A DNA stretch of 64,000 nt from Ahaetulla prasina (GCF_028640845.1 NC_080540.1:277651524-277715523), one strand, 5' to 3'; positions 34,635-46,530 are shown, counted from the stretch's first letter. The notes: generated from the letters alone by a model not told the origin. A program made the numbers and translations.

Positions 34635-35840
34635 CCTTGAATCAAGTATGACTCTTGGTGACTCCAAAGATATAACCATACAGTTTCACAGCAGCGATAC
34701 TGGTTTGACATTGCCTTCTTCTAAAATGTCATTTTAAAAAATCATATTATATTCCCTGACTGTCTCCCATGTAAATTCCAAATAGGCCAGACTCTGCTTA
34801 ACTTCCAAAGTTAGTTAAGTGTTGCCACCTGTTGAATTAAGATAGGATTTTTACTGGGGATATTTCCTTTCTCATGTTTTCCTTGGGATAACACTTATGA
34901 ACATTGGTCTACATTGGGATTTTATTTCTAGGCACATAAATATAATTTAATAGTGAGACCTATGAAAGAGCAGTAAGAAGGCTAGATATAACAAACCAAT
35001 CTAACCCTGAAAGAGTTTTATAACATACAATATATAATATCAAAGATACATCTAGTCCTGTGTTCTTTTTTCATGAGGGGACTATTGACATCTCAGGTTA
35101 AGATGATAAAGATTAGCCTTTCTGTTTTCTCCAGCATATAATAAGAGGTTTAATAAGGAATACAGACTTTTTTCTGATGACTCAAGAATCACTAAATGAC
35201 TCTATCTTATGCTACTTTGTCTTTCACAAACAATATACTCGCCACCTACAAAATTCAAAATTAATGTGAGATTAATATTCCTGAAAATTACTTAATTGCA
35301 CAGCTACCAAGCACTTAATTCTTCATTAGGCCCATTCTTCATAGACCTTTCACTGTCTGAAGGGATCACAAATATGCTTTTCATTGATTAATTTAATTCA
35401 CTAAGGTGCTAGTGGATTATGATGATCTCACTTAAGTCAGTGAACAAATAGAAATTGAGGGAATTCCAAGATGGTATAGAGGTTAGAACCAGGATCAATT
35501 GATGTCCTGATAACTCAGGATTAGTGTCCTTTTCCATTCAGTTATCTCCCCAATACACTGAAAGATGGAGAATGTCTTAATAGCAACTTTTTGGTCGCTT
35601 TCCAAAAATATCAACCATCGTTGATGTGGTCTAAAACACAGCTACACAATTGAAACATGGCAATTGTGCATGAGTTCACATTCCCCCTATAATTCTGGAT
35701 GGATTCTTTCCATAAGAGAAAAGAGTTGCCCACAGAAACTCACTGTCATGATGTCCATCTGCTTTTTTGCACTACCTGAATCCAGTATCCAATTCTTTGT
35801 GGTTCTGACTTAGAAAATGCAGGGAAGTCCTTAGCTGTCA
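34635..35840. other. No recognised feature
   Basis: AT-rich sequence without a repeat or gene I can name. Confidence 0.45.
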
Positions 35841-35848
35841 CTGTTAGG

Positions 35849-36114
35849 AATTCAATTTTTTTTACTACCAGTTCTGTGGGCGTGGCTTAGTGGGCATGGC
35901 AGGGGAAGGATACTGCAAAATCTCCATTCCCACCCCACTCCAGGGGAAGGATACTGCAAGATCCCCATTCCCTCCTCACTCCTGGGGGAAGGATATTGCA
36001 AAATCTCCATTCCCTCCCCACTCTGGGGCCAGCCAGAGGTGGTATTTGCTGGTTCTCCGAACTACTCAACATTTTTGCTACCGGAACTCCAGAACCTGCT
36101 CAATAGCACCCCTG
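35849..36114. mobile_element. hAT-like MITE family A with internal triplication
   Basis: Ends 'aatagcacccctg'. Shares 'actaccagttctgtgggcgt' and 'gctggttctccgaactactc' with the copy at 5063. Flanks 'ctgttagg' (35841-35848) and 'ctgttagc' (36115-36122) match at 7 of 8. A block of about 42 bp ('ggggaaggatactgcaa...') is present three times in tandem (about 35900-36030) but once in the 5063 copy. Confidence 0.75.
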
Positions 36115-36152
36115 CTGTTAGCTGTGTATTGACTGTCCTCACTGGATGGATG

Positions 36153-36245
36153 TATACCAGTATTTGTCAACCTTAGGCAACTTGAAAATGTGTGAACTTC
36201 TACTCCTAACATTTCTGAAAATAGCTGACTGGGAATTCTGAGGAG
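36153..36245. mobile_element. Decayed hAT-like MITE family E relic
   Basis: 'tgtcaaccttaggcaacttg' and 'gtgtgaacttctactcctaa' are degenerate forms of the family E arm ('ctccaaccttggcaac', 'gtggacttcaactccc'). Confidence 0.4.
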
Positions 36246-36246
36246 A

Positions 36247-36336
36247 GAATTGGAAGGTATCTCAGAGGTATTGTAGTTGAATCCCCCCCACTCCGCTCAG
36301 GCAGGAAACCCTGTACCATTTCAGACAAATTATTTG
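36247..36336 (-). mobile_element. CR1 LINE 3' end (reverse, short)
   Basis: 'gctcaggcaggaaaccctgt' and 'accatttcagacaaattatt' identify the reversed CR1 terminus. Confidence 0.75.
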
Positions 36337-36884
36337 CATTCAAAGGAAGGTGATTAACCTGTACATCTGGGAATTTTTGCTGATAATTCCAGTAGTCTTA
36401 CACTATAACAGTTTACTGCAAATATGGGGACATCTTTGCATTAATACCCAAAGGCAGTACCAAAAAAAAAAGCAGTTCTTTTCTGGAATAATAGAGGACT
36501 AGACAATAACCGGGTATAGGCAGGCCTTTTAAAAGAGAGATCAAGAACGGAAGGAAGAAAGGCTCAAACCTTTCTTCCCTTCTCTTATAACATAAACTTC
36601 TTTGGCAAGAAAATATGCATAATTCAGTAGGCACTTTATGTGTGCTTATCAATTGAACCTGGGAATTTTCTTGTTTAATACGGCTGATTATTAAATCAAA
36701 ACAGACCACACCCTTAATTCAATGTCAGATGTAAGTTTGTAGTCACAAGGTTTGTGTCATGATACTATAACAATTTTCACCACTTTCCCCTGGTGGATAC
36801 CCTCATAGGAAGCCATTCCAACTACTTCATATGGAATCACCTAAGAATATTTCAGAATGATCTCTAAAGGACAATGATAAAACA

Positions 36885-37052
36885 ATTAATCAGTGAAACA
36901 ACTTGCTTCCAGAAGCTGTGGTCCTCCAACAACGGAGGTTTTTAAGAAGAGATTGGACAACCATTTGTCTGAAATGGTATAGGGTTTCCTGCCTGAGCAG
37001 GGGGTTGGACTAGAAGATCTCCAAGGTCCCTTCCAACTCTAGTATTCTGTTA
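36885..37052 (+). mobile_element. CR1 LINE 3' end
   Basis: 'acttgcttccagaagctgtg', 'aagaagagattggacaacca', 'gaaatggtatagggtttcct' and 'ttccaactctagtattctgt' form the CR1 3' terminus. Confidence 0.85.
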
Positions 37053-37057
37053 GGGCA

Positions 37058-37160
37058 GTTATTCTAAACCTTAGCAACTTTAAATTGTATAGACATCATG
37101 CTGGCTCGAGAATTCTGGGAGTTGAAGTCCACACATCTTAAAATTGCCAAGGATGCAGAA
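37058..37160. mobile_element. Decayed hAT-like MITE family E relic (copy 2)
   Basis: 'ttctaaaccttagcaacttt' and 'ttctgggagttgaagtccac' correspond to the two arms of the palindromic family E at 48764. Heavily mutated. Confidence 0.5.
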
Positions 37161-37384
37161 GACTGCCATAAGACAACATTTTTGGCCAAGCTGCCAAAAT
37201 AAACAGAAGCAGAAGAGATAGCATACGAGGTGAGACCTTACTGGAGTAGGAGGTCCTCTTTTCCCCTCAAGTAGTTAGTCAAATTGCTTCATTTAATTTT
37301 TTTGTTTTATTAATATTATTTACTTTATTCATTAAACATGAAACTCAGTCAACTGAACATTCAAAAAATGCATCACAAATACCA

Positions 37385-37640
37385 TTGACTGGTGCTAATG
37401 GTTGATACGGATTGCTGCCAGCATCCTAGATATCAATCAAGTACTTTCTTAAGATGTACGATGTTTCAAGTAGCACAATTTTTTTGCAGTTCCGCTGGTG
37501 TTATTGCAGGAAGCTGCAATTTGTTGATGTATCTTATAAAATTCTTGGACATGGTGCCAAATGCCCCGATGACAATGGGTATCACTGTTACATGTTTCAT
37601 CCATAGCTGTGTAGTTTTGATGACTAGGTCTCAAAACTTA
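37385..37640 (-). mobile_element. R4/R2-like non-LTR retrotransposon C-terminal relic
   Basis: On the minus strand a nearly open frame reads 'VTVIPIVIGAFGTMSKNF', then 'INKLQLPAITPAELQKNC' and 'NIVHLKKVLD'. This resembles the tail that follows the RT in R4/Dong-type LINEs ('IPVVIGALGT...ILRKVL' style). One internal stop is present. No RT or endonuclease motif remains. The clade is inferred from memory of the tail pattern. Confidence 0.5.
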
Positions 37641-37721
37641 TGTTCTGAAATGCAAATGACCAGGTGGAAAGAGTGGTCTGAAAAAATGGAACCCAGCAAA
37701 AATCTTCCTCTTGCCCACTTA

Positions 37722-37925
37722 TCAAAGATAGAGCTGGAAGGGACCTTGGAAGTCTTCTAATTCAACCTCCTAGCTCAGGCAGGAGGCCCTATCTATACTA
37801 TTTCAGACAAGTGACTGTCCAGTCTCTTCTTAAAAACCTCCAGTGATGAAGCACCCACAACTTCTGGAGACAAGCTGTTCCAGCATTTTTGTCCATGATC
37901 ATCCTAACTGGCCCTTTTCTGAAGC
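37722..37925 (-). mobile_element. CR1 LINE 3' end (reverse)
   Basis: 'gagctggaagggaccttgga', 'ctcaggcaggaggccctatc' and 'gtccagtctcttcttaaaaa' are the reversed CR1 terminus. It joins the next LINE at the (AATAG) tract. Confidence 0.85.
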
Positions 37926-37926
37926 A

Positions 37927-38612
37927 TAATAGAATAGAATTAGAATAGAATTTTTTTTTATTGGCCAAGTATGATTGGACACACAAGGAATTTGTCTTGG
38001 TGCATATGCTCTGATTGTACATAAAAGATACCTTCATCAAGGTACAACACTTACAACACTTAATGATAGTCATAGGGTACAAATTTAACACTTAATGATA
38101 CAACACTTAATGACAGTCATAGGCTACAATTAAGCAATCAGGAAACAATCAATTACAGTATAAATTGTAAGGATATAAGCAACAAAGTTACAGTCATAAG
38201 TGGAAGCAGATGGGTGATGGGAACGATGAGAAAATTAATAGTAGTGCAGATTTAGTAAATAGTTTGACAGTGTTGAGGGAATTATTTGTATAGCAGAGTG
38301 ATGGTGTTCGGGAAAAAGCTGTTCTTGTGTCTAGTTGTTCTGGTGTGCAGTGTTCTATAGCATCGTTTTGAGGGTAGGAGTTGAAACAGTTTATGTCCAG
38401 GATGTGAGGAGTCTGTAAATATTTTCATGGACCTCTTTTTGATTCGTGAAGTATACAGGTCTTCAATGGAAGGCAGGTTGGTAGCCATAGTTTTTTCTGC
38501 AGTTCTAATATCCTCTGAAGACTGTGTCTGTCTTGCTGGGTTGCAGAACCAAACCAGACAGTTATAGAGGTGCAGATGACAGACTCAATAATGCTAAGGT
38601 TTATCACAAATT
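37927..38612 (-). mobile_element. CR1-clade LINE 3' end, Snake1-like (copy 3, reverse)
   Basis: Short (AATAG) repeats at 37927-37950, then the 3' UTR in reverse ('ttggccaagtatgattggac'). On the minus strand two overlapping frames (38425-38607 and 38282-38488) encode the RT C-terminal tail: 'IIESVICTSITVWFGSATQQ', 'LPSIEDLYTSRIKKRS' and 'HPGHKLFQLLPSKRCYRT'. One frameshift lies between them. It is the best-preserved copy of this family in the window. Confidence 0.85.
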
Positions 38613-39377
38613 GGAGGTTTCTTCTTCACACAAACTATTCTTTGTGAGTGTATCTTAAAGTATGAAACACTAAACTAAGGGGAAAATAAAAGTTCTTCCA
38701 AGGAAGTCCCAAGTACATTTGTTCTCACTGCAGACAGAGGATACATATACAACGCTCAAGTAAACAGGATAAATATACCAAATGTGTAAAGCTCCATCAT
38801 TTGTCAGATAAATCAAAATAAAACCAAATAAATAAACTATGTTTCACGGTGGGAGGATGGAGCTGATAAATCCAGAAGCAATAAGTCTATTACAGTATAT
38901 GACTAAACGGCAGACACAATCTTTAATCCACCGTCTGAATTCTTGCCAGCCACGTAGCCTTGATTCTTCTAACAGACAGAAAAATAGAGTTCTCATGAAC
39001 TAATTTCTCTTCTATCATCATCGTTGTCGTCATTGTTGTTATTTTTATCACATTTCCTATGAACCTCAAAGCAATTTGTAACAGGTTCACAATCTAATAT
39101 GTAGTAAAGAATACATTAACACAGCAAGCAATCACAAATATGCATTAAAACATGGAGAAGGAAAAACAAAATATTTGACTGAAGAGTTATTAGCAGGCAC
39201 CTCTACGTTTTTATAGTAGGTGGTTCCTGGATTTCAGAAGGAGAAAATATTCCGGGGTATGGTGCCACCATAGAAAGGGCATCTTTATAGGGAACCATCA
39301 AGAACATTCAGCTGCTATTGATATGTGCAGTAGGAAGTCTCTGATATTGTAGATTGGGTTTACTCTGACATAAATTG
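38613..39377. other. No recognised feature
   Basis: AT-rich with short ORFs. Nothing I can name. Confidence 0.45.
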
Positions 39378-39814
39378 AGACTAGAAAGAGTGCAGAGAAG
39401 AGCAACAAAGATGATTAGGGGACTGGAAGCTAAAACATATGAAGAACAGTTACAGGAACTGGGCATGGCTAGTCTAGTGAAGAGAAGGACCAGGGGACAC
39501 ATGATAGCAGTGTTCCAATATCTCAGGGGTTGCCACAAAGAAGAGGGAGTCAAACTATTCTCCAAAGCACCTGGGAGTAGAACAAGAAGCAATGGGTGGA
39601 AACTAATCAAGGAGAGAAGCACCTTAGAATTGAGGTGAAATTTCCTGACAGTTAGAACAATGAATCAGTGGAAGAACTTGCCTGCAGAAGTTGTGAATGT
39701 TCCAACACTGGAAATTTTAAAGAAAATGTTGGATAACCATTTGTCTGAAATGGTATAGGGTTTCCTGCCTGGGCAGGAGGTTGGACTAGAAGACCTCCAA
39801 GGTCCCTTCCAACT
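39378..39814 (+). mobile_element. CR1 LINE 3' region
   Basis: The open frame to 39638 encodes the CR1 RT tail: 'LERVQRRATKMIRGLE', 'YEEQLQELGMASL', 'MIAVFQYLRGCHKEEGVKLF'. The 3' UTR ends 'ggtcccttccaactctgttg' and runs into the (GTT)n array. Confidence 0.9.
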
Positions 39815-39864
39815 CTGTTGTTGTTGTTGTTGTTGTTATTGTTGTTGTTGTTGTTGTTGTTGTT
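39815..39864. repeat. (GTT)n microsatellite
   Basis: About sixteen GTT units with one interruption, grown from the CR1 3' terminus. Confidence 0.95.
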
Positions 39865-40034
39865 AAATTCTTGAAGATTGACTCCTTCACAATAGACTTA
39901 ATGTCTGGGGCATTTCAGACATGGTGAAAGAGGTGTGTTTAATGCTCATTATGAAAAAAACACACACCCCAAAACTAAAAACCTCTGAGAATAATATCAA
40001 AAGTCCAAGCCAATGAAATAGTAATAGGATTTTA

Positions 40035-40131
40035 CTTTTATGTACACTGAGAGCATATGTACCAAGACAAATTCCTTGTGTGTCCAATCACACTTGGCCA
40101 ATAAAAAAATTCTATTCTATTCTATTCTATT
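40035..40131 (+). mobile_element. CR1-clade LINE 3' terminus, Snake1-like (copy 4)
   Basis: 'tatgtacactgagagcatat', 'ttccttgtgtgtccaatcac' and a (TTCTA)n tail. About 97 bp, extremely 5'-truncated. Confidence 0.8.
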
Positions 40132-40145
40132 TGCTTTAATAGGAT

Positions 40146-40382
40146 GAGCCACGGCGGTGCAGTGGTTAGAGTGCAGTACTGCTGGCTACTTCTGCTGCCT
40201 GCCGGCTGCCTGCAATTTGGCAGTTCAAATCTCACCAGGCTCAAGGTTGACTTAGCCTTCCATCCTTCTGAGGTGGGTAAAAAGAAGACCCAGATTGTTA
40301 GGGGCAATATGCTGACTCTGTAAACCACTTAGAGAGGGCTGTAAAGCACTGTAAATCAGTATATATGTCTAAATGCTATTGC
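40146..40382 (+). repeat. Sauria-type tRNA-derived SINE (copy 2)
   Basis: Complete copy with head 'ggtgcagtggttagagtgca', box-B-like 'cagttcaaatctcaccaggc' and tail 'aatgctattgc'. Exact 9-bp target duplications 'taataggat' lie at 40137-40145 and 40383-40391. Confidence 0.92.
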
Positions 40383-40675
40383 TAATAGGATTTGTTTTCC
40401 AAGGCTCAAAAATGCACAGGAATGGTGATTGCAACCATGATACAAGAAATATCAAAAAGATTATGATTGATCGAAAATATTAAAATACAGAAGCATCACC
40501 CTGACCACAACAGGGGTACATAGCAATGCTATGGATTTCCCAGTTATATCATCTGGCTGTGAATGCTACAGCTTCAGAATGAAGTAAAAACTGACACCTT
40601 TGAATTGTGGAGAAAATATTGAAGAATGCCTTGGTCTGCACGAACAACAAATAACTTAATAACAGATTAAATAAA

Positions 40676-40741
40676 AATAGTAACAGAGTTGAAAGGTACC
40701 TTGGAGGTCATCTAGTCGAATCCCTTCCTGCTCATGCAGGA
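40676..40741 (-). mobile_element. CR1 LINE 3' terminus (reverse, short)
   Basis: 'cagagttgaaaggtaccttg' and 'catctagtcgaatcccttcc' mark the reversed CR1 end. Confidence 0.7.
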
Positions 40742-40828
40742 GACCAGGGATTCAAACCCTCGAACTGCTGACCTTTCTGATCAACAAGTTCAGTGTCTTA
40801 GCCACTGAGCCGCCTAGTCAGTCACCTA
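40742..40828 (-). repeat. tRNA-SINE head fragment (reverse)
   Basis: 'gggattcaaaccctcgaact' and 'cttagccactgagccgccta' are the reverse of the head of the SINE at 59153 (box A and box B regions). Confidence 0.65.
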
Positions 40829-41211
40829 GTTTGTCACCTAAACAGAGTATTCACTGAAAATTTAAATAATTTAAATATTTTGGTCACATAGGCTAAAGGC
40901 AAGAGCCTTTGGAGGAGACTTCAGTGCTAGGAAAAATACAAGGCAATGGAAAATAAGAGTTATAAGAGACAAGGTGGTTAGATGCTATCACTGATGACAC
41001 AAGTAGGAACTTTGAGAAGAAACAGTCTCCAACAGAGAGTGCTGTGAGGTCACAAAAAGTTAAAAACAACTGAATGCCAGTTCTTTGGCCCTGCTGCTTG
41101 GATTTCATGGCCGGAACAGGTAAATCTTCTGACTGGCAAATCCTTTGCTGCTTTTTATTTAGACATTGAGAATAATCATCCAGAGCTATCTACTAAATCT
41201 CCCATAGTCTC

Positions 41212-41399
41212 TGTTAAGTTCGGGCAATGACGAGGCAGGAGACGATACAAGTGACAACAGCTCTTTGGTTTATTGTGATCCCAGCGAAAGGCCAACAGGC
41301 AAACCCCCCCTTTAAATAGTATTTTGGCTGAAGCATCAGCCAATCAGCAACGTGCATGTTCCCGCCCAAATTTCCCTCCTAAAGTTCAAATACATTACA
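41212..41399 (-). mobile_element. Solo LTR related to the Gypsy LTR
   Basis: 188 bp, TG...CA on the minus strand. It starts TGTAATGTA and ends 'cccgaacttaaca', the same ending as the Gypsy LTR at 28651. Shared blocks include 'cacgttgctgattgg' and 'aagagctgttgtcact'. Exact 5-bp target duplications 'gtctc' lie at 41207-41211 and 41400-41404. It represents an older subfamily reduced to one LTR by recombination. Confidence 0.92.
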
Positions 41400-41950
41400 G
41401 TCTCCATCTTATTATTTCCTTTAAACAAAATGTGGAACAGTTAAGACAGTTAATGAAATACTAATGGAGCCAATAGGCCAAATGAAAACCACCTCTTTGT
41501 AATTTCATGTTCTTGCCCTTGCTTTTTAATTAAAAAAGAAGAAGAAATGATCATTGTTCATTAGATAAAATTATACATAGGCAGTTATTTATCAGAAAAC
41601 AATGAGATAAACCCCTTGAAAAGGGGCTTGCCAGGTTTTCCTTGAGTGCCAAATATGAGTAAATTAGATTATTTTAATGCAAGAAAAAATGTTCTGATCC
41701 AGACATATTCTACCAGTTTACAGAAAACATGGCTACAAATGAAAACATGGCTGCACAAACGATGCACTTCTCAAGATACATAAATGCTTAGCACAAGAAC
41801 TTGATCCATGGGTCATCTCTGCTAATATTCAAGGAGATCCTGTGCGTCTTCTTCTCTCCCAGCAATATAGATTTATTGTTTCTAAAATCCCAAAGTCATT
41901 ATATAGGATTCACTGCAAGGGGTAGAAATGCTCAAGAAAAGCCCGTATAG

Positions 41951-42323
41951 CAGGGGTTTCAAACTCAATTTCATTGAGGGCTGCATCAGGGTTGTGTTTG
42001 ATTTTGGGGAGGGGAGCATGGGGGCGTGGCCAGAGTGAATGTGGCCATCTCGACATCACTCATGTCGGTGGCGCCTGTGTTGGCCTCAGTGCTCTGCCAG
42101 TGAAAACAGAGCTCGGGAGGGCCATATGTGGAGGGCCATTTCAGGAAACCATCACAGCCAAAAACGGAGCTCGGGAGGGCCACACACAGCCATCCTGAAC
42201 TCCTTTTTCGCTGACAGAGGCACAGCAGGCTGGTCCTTCACTGTTTCCAGGTCGGCCCTGTGGGCCAGATCTAAGCACCCCGTGGGCTGGATTTGGCCTG
42301 TGGGCCTTGAGTTTGACACCCTT
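41951..42323. mobile_element. hAT-like MITE family D (copy 2)
   Basis: Left end 'caggggtttcaaactcaatt' and right end 'cttgagtttgacaccc' are inverted repeats. The interior 'gctgcatcagggttgtgttt' and 'gggagggccatatgtgg' match the 23610 copy. Flanking duplication not preserved. Confidence 0.75.
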
Positions 42324-44164
42324 TCATATATCTTGAAGCTATGGTATTCAGCAAGCAGTTCTCAGAGACAGAGTTAATATTAGTTTTATTTGGATGGTAT
42401 CAGTGGCCCATATGTGGACCCAATTTCTTCCAAGCAGAAATAGATGGGAAAGAATTGAGGCTGTGATCCATAAGAAGGACCCTGACCTTGCCAGAATTCT
42501 AGTCATATATTGAAAGGACATATCATATAATGTGGCTAAGAGATAGACTAGTGATTCTGCTTGAGAGTTGACTTCCTGGTTGTTTTGTAGAGTCTTGGGT
42601 GCATAAGTTAAGTTGTTTGGGATTTGGTGCTAAAGTCTTCTGGTCTATTAGGAATGAATGATTTCAGTACCTACTTTAACTTCTGAATGGTCTGGTATGG
42701 CTCAAGAGTTCACAGAGGCCATGATGACTGTGGACCTATGTCAAATGATCTTTTAGTCAACACATGTTGGTGGGCACATATTTGATTTTTGTATATGTTT
42801 TAGCTAGAATAGTATTCCATGGAAGAATGGCACTGACAATGATCATATTGTCACAGAAGGGCCACTTTTTGTGTAAGGTTCTGTCTATCTATATTTATAT
42901 TGTTTATGCGTAATTTCTACCATTACTTTCCTAACCTCTCTACACTCTCTCTGGATTGGATGAGAGAAACTAAAACTGAGTACAGATTTTTTTTAAAAGG
43001 AAGTTCTGTTGAGGCAAGAATGGTTCATAATTCTATTTGTCTCTAAACACCTTCTTTCTGAAAGAATAGTCTGCACTTCCAGAACTAGGCTTTTCTGATC
43101 CCACAGGTGAAGACTGTGTCCAGAAGCACTTTCCCTCAGCTTCCAAGACAATGACTTTAAAGCAGTGATGAGTTCCAAGTTTGAATTATGTAATATTTTC
43201 TACATAGGGCTACACTTGTGTGTTACTGAAGAACTTCAACTAATACAAAAAGCTGTAGGCATTGTTGGTCTCTGATGCATCATTGCAAGCTCCTATTACT
43301 CAATTTGTTGTGAAGTACAATTAAATTAAAGCCCAATGATTTTTATTTGCTGCCCAAACATAAGAGTTTGCTTATTTATTTGCTTCCTCCAGCACTTAAT
43401 CTCTCTCCACCTAAAAGGCAACCCCCCTCCAAAAAAAAAAATTCATAGCAAAAATCAAATTTCCCTATCCCTATGAGGGGGGAGAAAAACCTTTTAAACC
43501 CCACACTTGATTTAGTTTCCTTAAAATCCCCTTCTTTGCTAACCTAACTCTTGGCTTTTTTTATTTCCCTATTTCCCTTGGAGCTACCACAGCAAAAAAT
43601 ATGGATAACAAGATACAATCAAAGAGTTAATGTCTAGAATCCCTTCATCGCCATCTAGTGTTATCTTTATTTTTGCAGTCCAGATATGGCAGCTCAACCC
43701 TAACTCATCATGAAAATCTAAATTCCTCTTACCACAGTGACAAAATAAAAAATGAGTACCAAATTGTTTTATTTAGAAATGAAAAGTTTACTTCATAATA
43801 TTGGCTTTCACTTTGTTGTCTCTCCCCTTCATGGATGGTTTCTTAGCATCTGTAAAAAAAAATAGTGACAACCTAAAAAAAAAAGGTACTGATGTTTACA
43901 TGTTTATGAAATTATTTTTTCCAAATTCAGAAACATTCATTTTTAATAGCAATATTTTTCCAACAATTTTTTATTTGCAAGGACGTATGCTAGCAGTAAT
44001 ATAGAATTGACGACCATGCACATTTCAAATTTCACTCTAGAAATGTAGGATGGGTCGTGTGATCTATAGACTCGAGTGATCACAAATTTGAAGGGGCTGG
44101 ATTGAAGGCAACTGCTGAACCAGGAAACAAATAAAATAAATCTAGGCTTCTGAATCTGTGGAGG
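42324..44164. other. No recognised feature
   Basis: About 1.8 kb without a repeat or gene I can assign. Confidence 0.4.
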
Positions 44165-44858
44165 TGTCATGTCCCCATCAAAGGCTGAATCTGGGAAGGA
44201 AGGTGAGCCAGAACTGGAGCAGATGGAGATTGAGGGAAAATCTTCATTGGCTTGGGAGGAAAATGGGGAGGAGCAGGCCTTTCAGAATTGGGACAGCTTG
44301 TAAGCAGGGAGGAAGTGGGGGTGAAGGATGACCAAGACAGGCTAAACAGTGAACATGAGAAACAGAGTTCAGGGAATGAGCAAGGACCATCCCCTCCTGA
44401 TCCTTGAGCATGGACAGTGGAGAGAAGCCGAGAACAGCGCAGACTGACCTGACAACCTGGGAGGAGAGCATGCCACCCCTATTTACAAGGCACACCTGGG
44501 AAGTGAGACTTAAGAAAACGCTGTGGGGAGGGGCATTTGTCAGTGTTGAGTGCCGACGTTTGAAATTTCCTGGATTCCTTGCATTCTTTCTGGATTTTTG
44601 GATTACTTGCCCAGCTCCTTTGCTTCCTGGACTCCTTGATTTGCCCTGCTGGATTTCTTGCTATGCATAGCATGGTGCTCACAGCATTGGGCTGGACTAT
44701 TTGTAGCCAGAGGGGTGTGCGTGTGTGTTTGTGTGTGTGATAACTTTGCTCTGGGACTTGCCAGAAATGTGGGATCATTTAGGAAATTTGGAGCAATAAA
44801 GGGGCGGTTTGAACTGCCAGCTGCCTGTGTTACCTCTGCGCCATGCCCCGGGTCATCA
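44165..44858 (+). mobile_element. LTR-like sequence, possible solo LTR
   Basis: A GC-richer block starting 'tgtcatgtccccatcaaa' and ending 'ccccgggtcatca', with AATAAA at 44795-44800 followed by 'gaactgccagctgcctgtgt', reminiscent of an R/U5 region. Flanking 5-bp duplication was not found, so the limits are a guess. A (TG)n run lies at 44715-44740. It could also be part of another unclassified repeat. Confidence 0.35.
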
Positions 44859-44971
44859 TAGGATGGACAAGAGAAAGAAAGAAAGAAAAAGACCATTTAC
44901 AAGGTCATCATACACTTAAATTTGAATAACTACTCTAGTGATAACAGTCTAACTTTTTATTTTAAAAAAAG

Positions 44972-45113
44972 ATACTCAAAAAGCTTCATGATACCTGATT
45001 TAAGGCTATGCCTGCTGGATGGAAGACATGAGGACGAAAGGGTCTCCTTTCGCCAGATGTTTGTTAACCTTACCATTTATAAATGCCATTTGGAGAAAAC
45101 AAGGACATTAAGG
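44972..45113 (+). CDS. Candidate host exon 1 of an unrecognised gene
   Basis: The open frame encodes 'SFMIPDLRLCLLDGRHEDER' and then 'FRQMFVNLTIYKCHLEKTR', protein-like in composition. It ends at a good donor ('ttaagg|gtgagg', GT at 45114) in phase 0, and the next candidate exon (47312) starts in phase 0. The upstream acceptor is weak: 'ttttattttaaaaaaag' ends at 44971, so the 5' edge is uncertain. I do not recognise the family, and chance remains possible. Confidence 0.45.
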
Positions 45114-45997
45114 GTGAGGTCACATCCTAGTCCTCTGAACTAGGAGGCCTGGAGAGACAGCAAATCAATCTAAGTTGATACCAAGTTCACTGAATGTTGC
45201 AGGGTGTTTTTTCCCCCAATCTAAGCACTTTGCCTAGTTTTGTTTATGACTTTAATTTTTAAAAAACAAAATATAATCCTTTTGCCAATTTCGTAAATTA
45301 GGCCATTCACAGGCAAGCAAGCAATTACACTGTCTGAGTTAGTGATATTGGTAAATATCAAAGTGCCACTGAAGCAAATAGGATGATGCAAAAATATCCA
45401 AAGCCAGTTGCTCAGAACAAGTGAAATCACTTCAAACTAAGAACAAGTTGCAGGAATGTAAATGGGAAAGAAAGCCAACCAATAGGAGAAGTTATGATTT
45501 CAGTCTCTCTGTCTCTCTCTCTTTTAAACAGACCAAGGAAATCTGAGAAATTTCAGCACTGTTTCTTGACCGATATACAGTAGGTTGAAACTTGGTCATG
45601 AACTTTTCCAGTAATATCCTGGTAAACTTCTGGTATAGGTTGGATTTTCCCGTGTCTTCTTAGAGTCATTGAAGGAAGGGGATTTGAGAGAGGCTTTTCA
45701 TGTACTAATAATGTGTTCTTAGGAAACATTATTTTTAAATAAGCATCGTGCAAATAAGGACATTTTCTTTCTCACAAGATATGCCTCCTTTCTTTCCATG
45801 TTTCCTTCCTATGCTATTCCAATAGTATAATATGGAAGGATAAATTATGGCAATTTCCAAAATAATGAGTATTGATGCTTGAGCCAGCAATGTGGACAGT
45901 ATTCTTAGGGCATCTGACATTGTCAGAACATATTAAATAAAATAAAATAACATAATATACATGCCCACTTCAAACCCAAGAATACACTAAGGCAGAA

Positions 45998-46530
45998 GCT
46001 TTTCCACCTCAAGGATAAAACACCCAGACAGAAACTGATCAATGGGATACATGCAGTACAATCCAGTGAGCCATGTGCAGATGTGTACATTGGGGAAATG
46101 AAACAACCACTTCATAAATGCAAAGTCCACATTTCGGACAGAGAAATCTGCTGGTTTCACAGAGGGGTTAAAGAGGCCATCTATGTCAAAATTGAACAAC
46201 TCTCTCTCTCAACAGTGGGAAAGATACATCATCATCTATCTCCAATCTACAACACAGTCTTTTCAACAGTTCCAAGAAGGCTCCACACCAATTTGCACCA
46301 CTCCAAGTGACCCTGATGACCTCCAGGCGACCTTAATGACATGCTAAAAGAATGCAAATGACCGACTGTCTGCAAGGAGTATAAATCCTTCCATTCGCCA
46401 CCATCCAGTCAGAGCTGAAGAAGCTTCTTGGCTGAGAATTGAAATGTCTTCAAAGAAGACTTGGGGGGCGGGGAAGCACCTCTGGAACAACCATGACCTG
46501 GATGACTGAAAATCTCTATAGTCATTAAAT
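45998..46530 (+). mobile_element. Penelope-like retroelement, endonuclease end
   Basis: A partly open frame encodes the GIY-YIG endonuclease region of a Penelope-like element: 'CADVYIGEMKQPLHK' (YIG motif), then after an internal deletion 'DREICWFHRGVKEAIYVKIE' and 'HHLSPIYNTVFSTVPRRLH'. The 3' region has 'agctgaagaagcttcttggc' and 'tgagaattgaaatgtcttca'. The RT is absent. The centre of the endonuclease is missing between LHK and HISD, so the relic is inactive. Confidence 0.8.
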
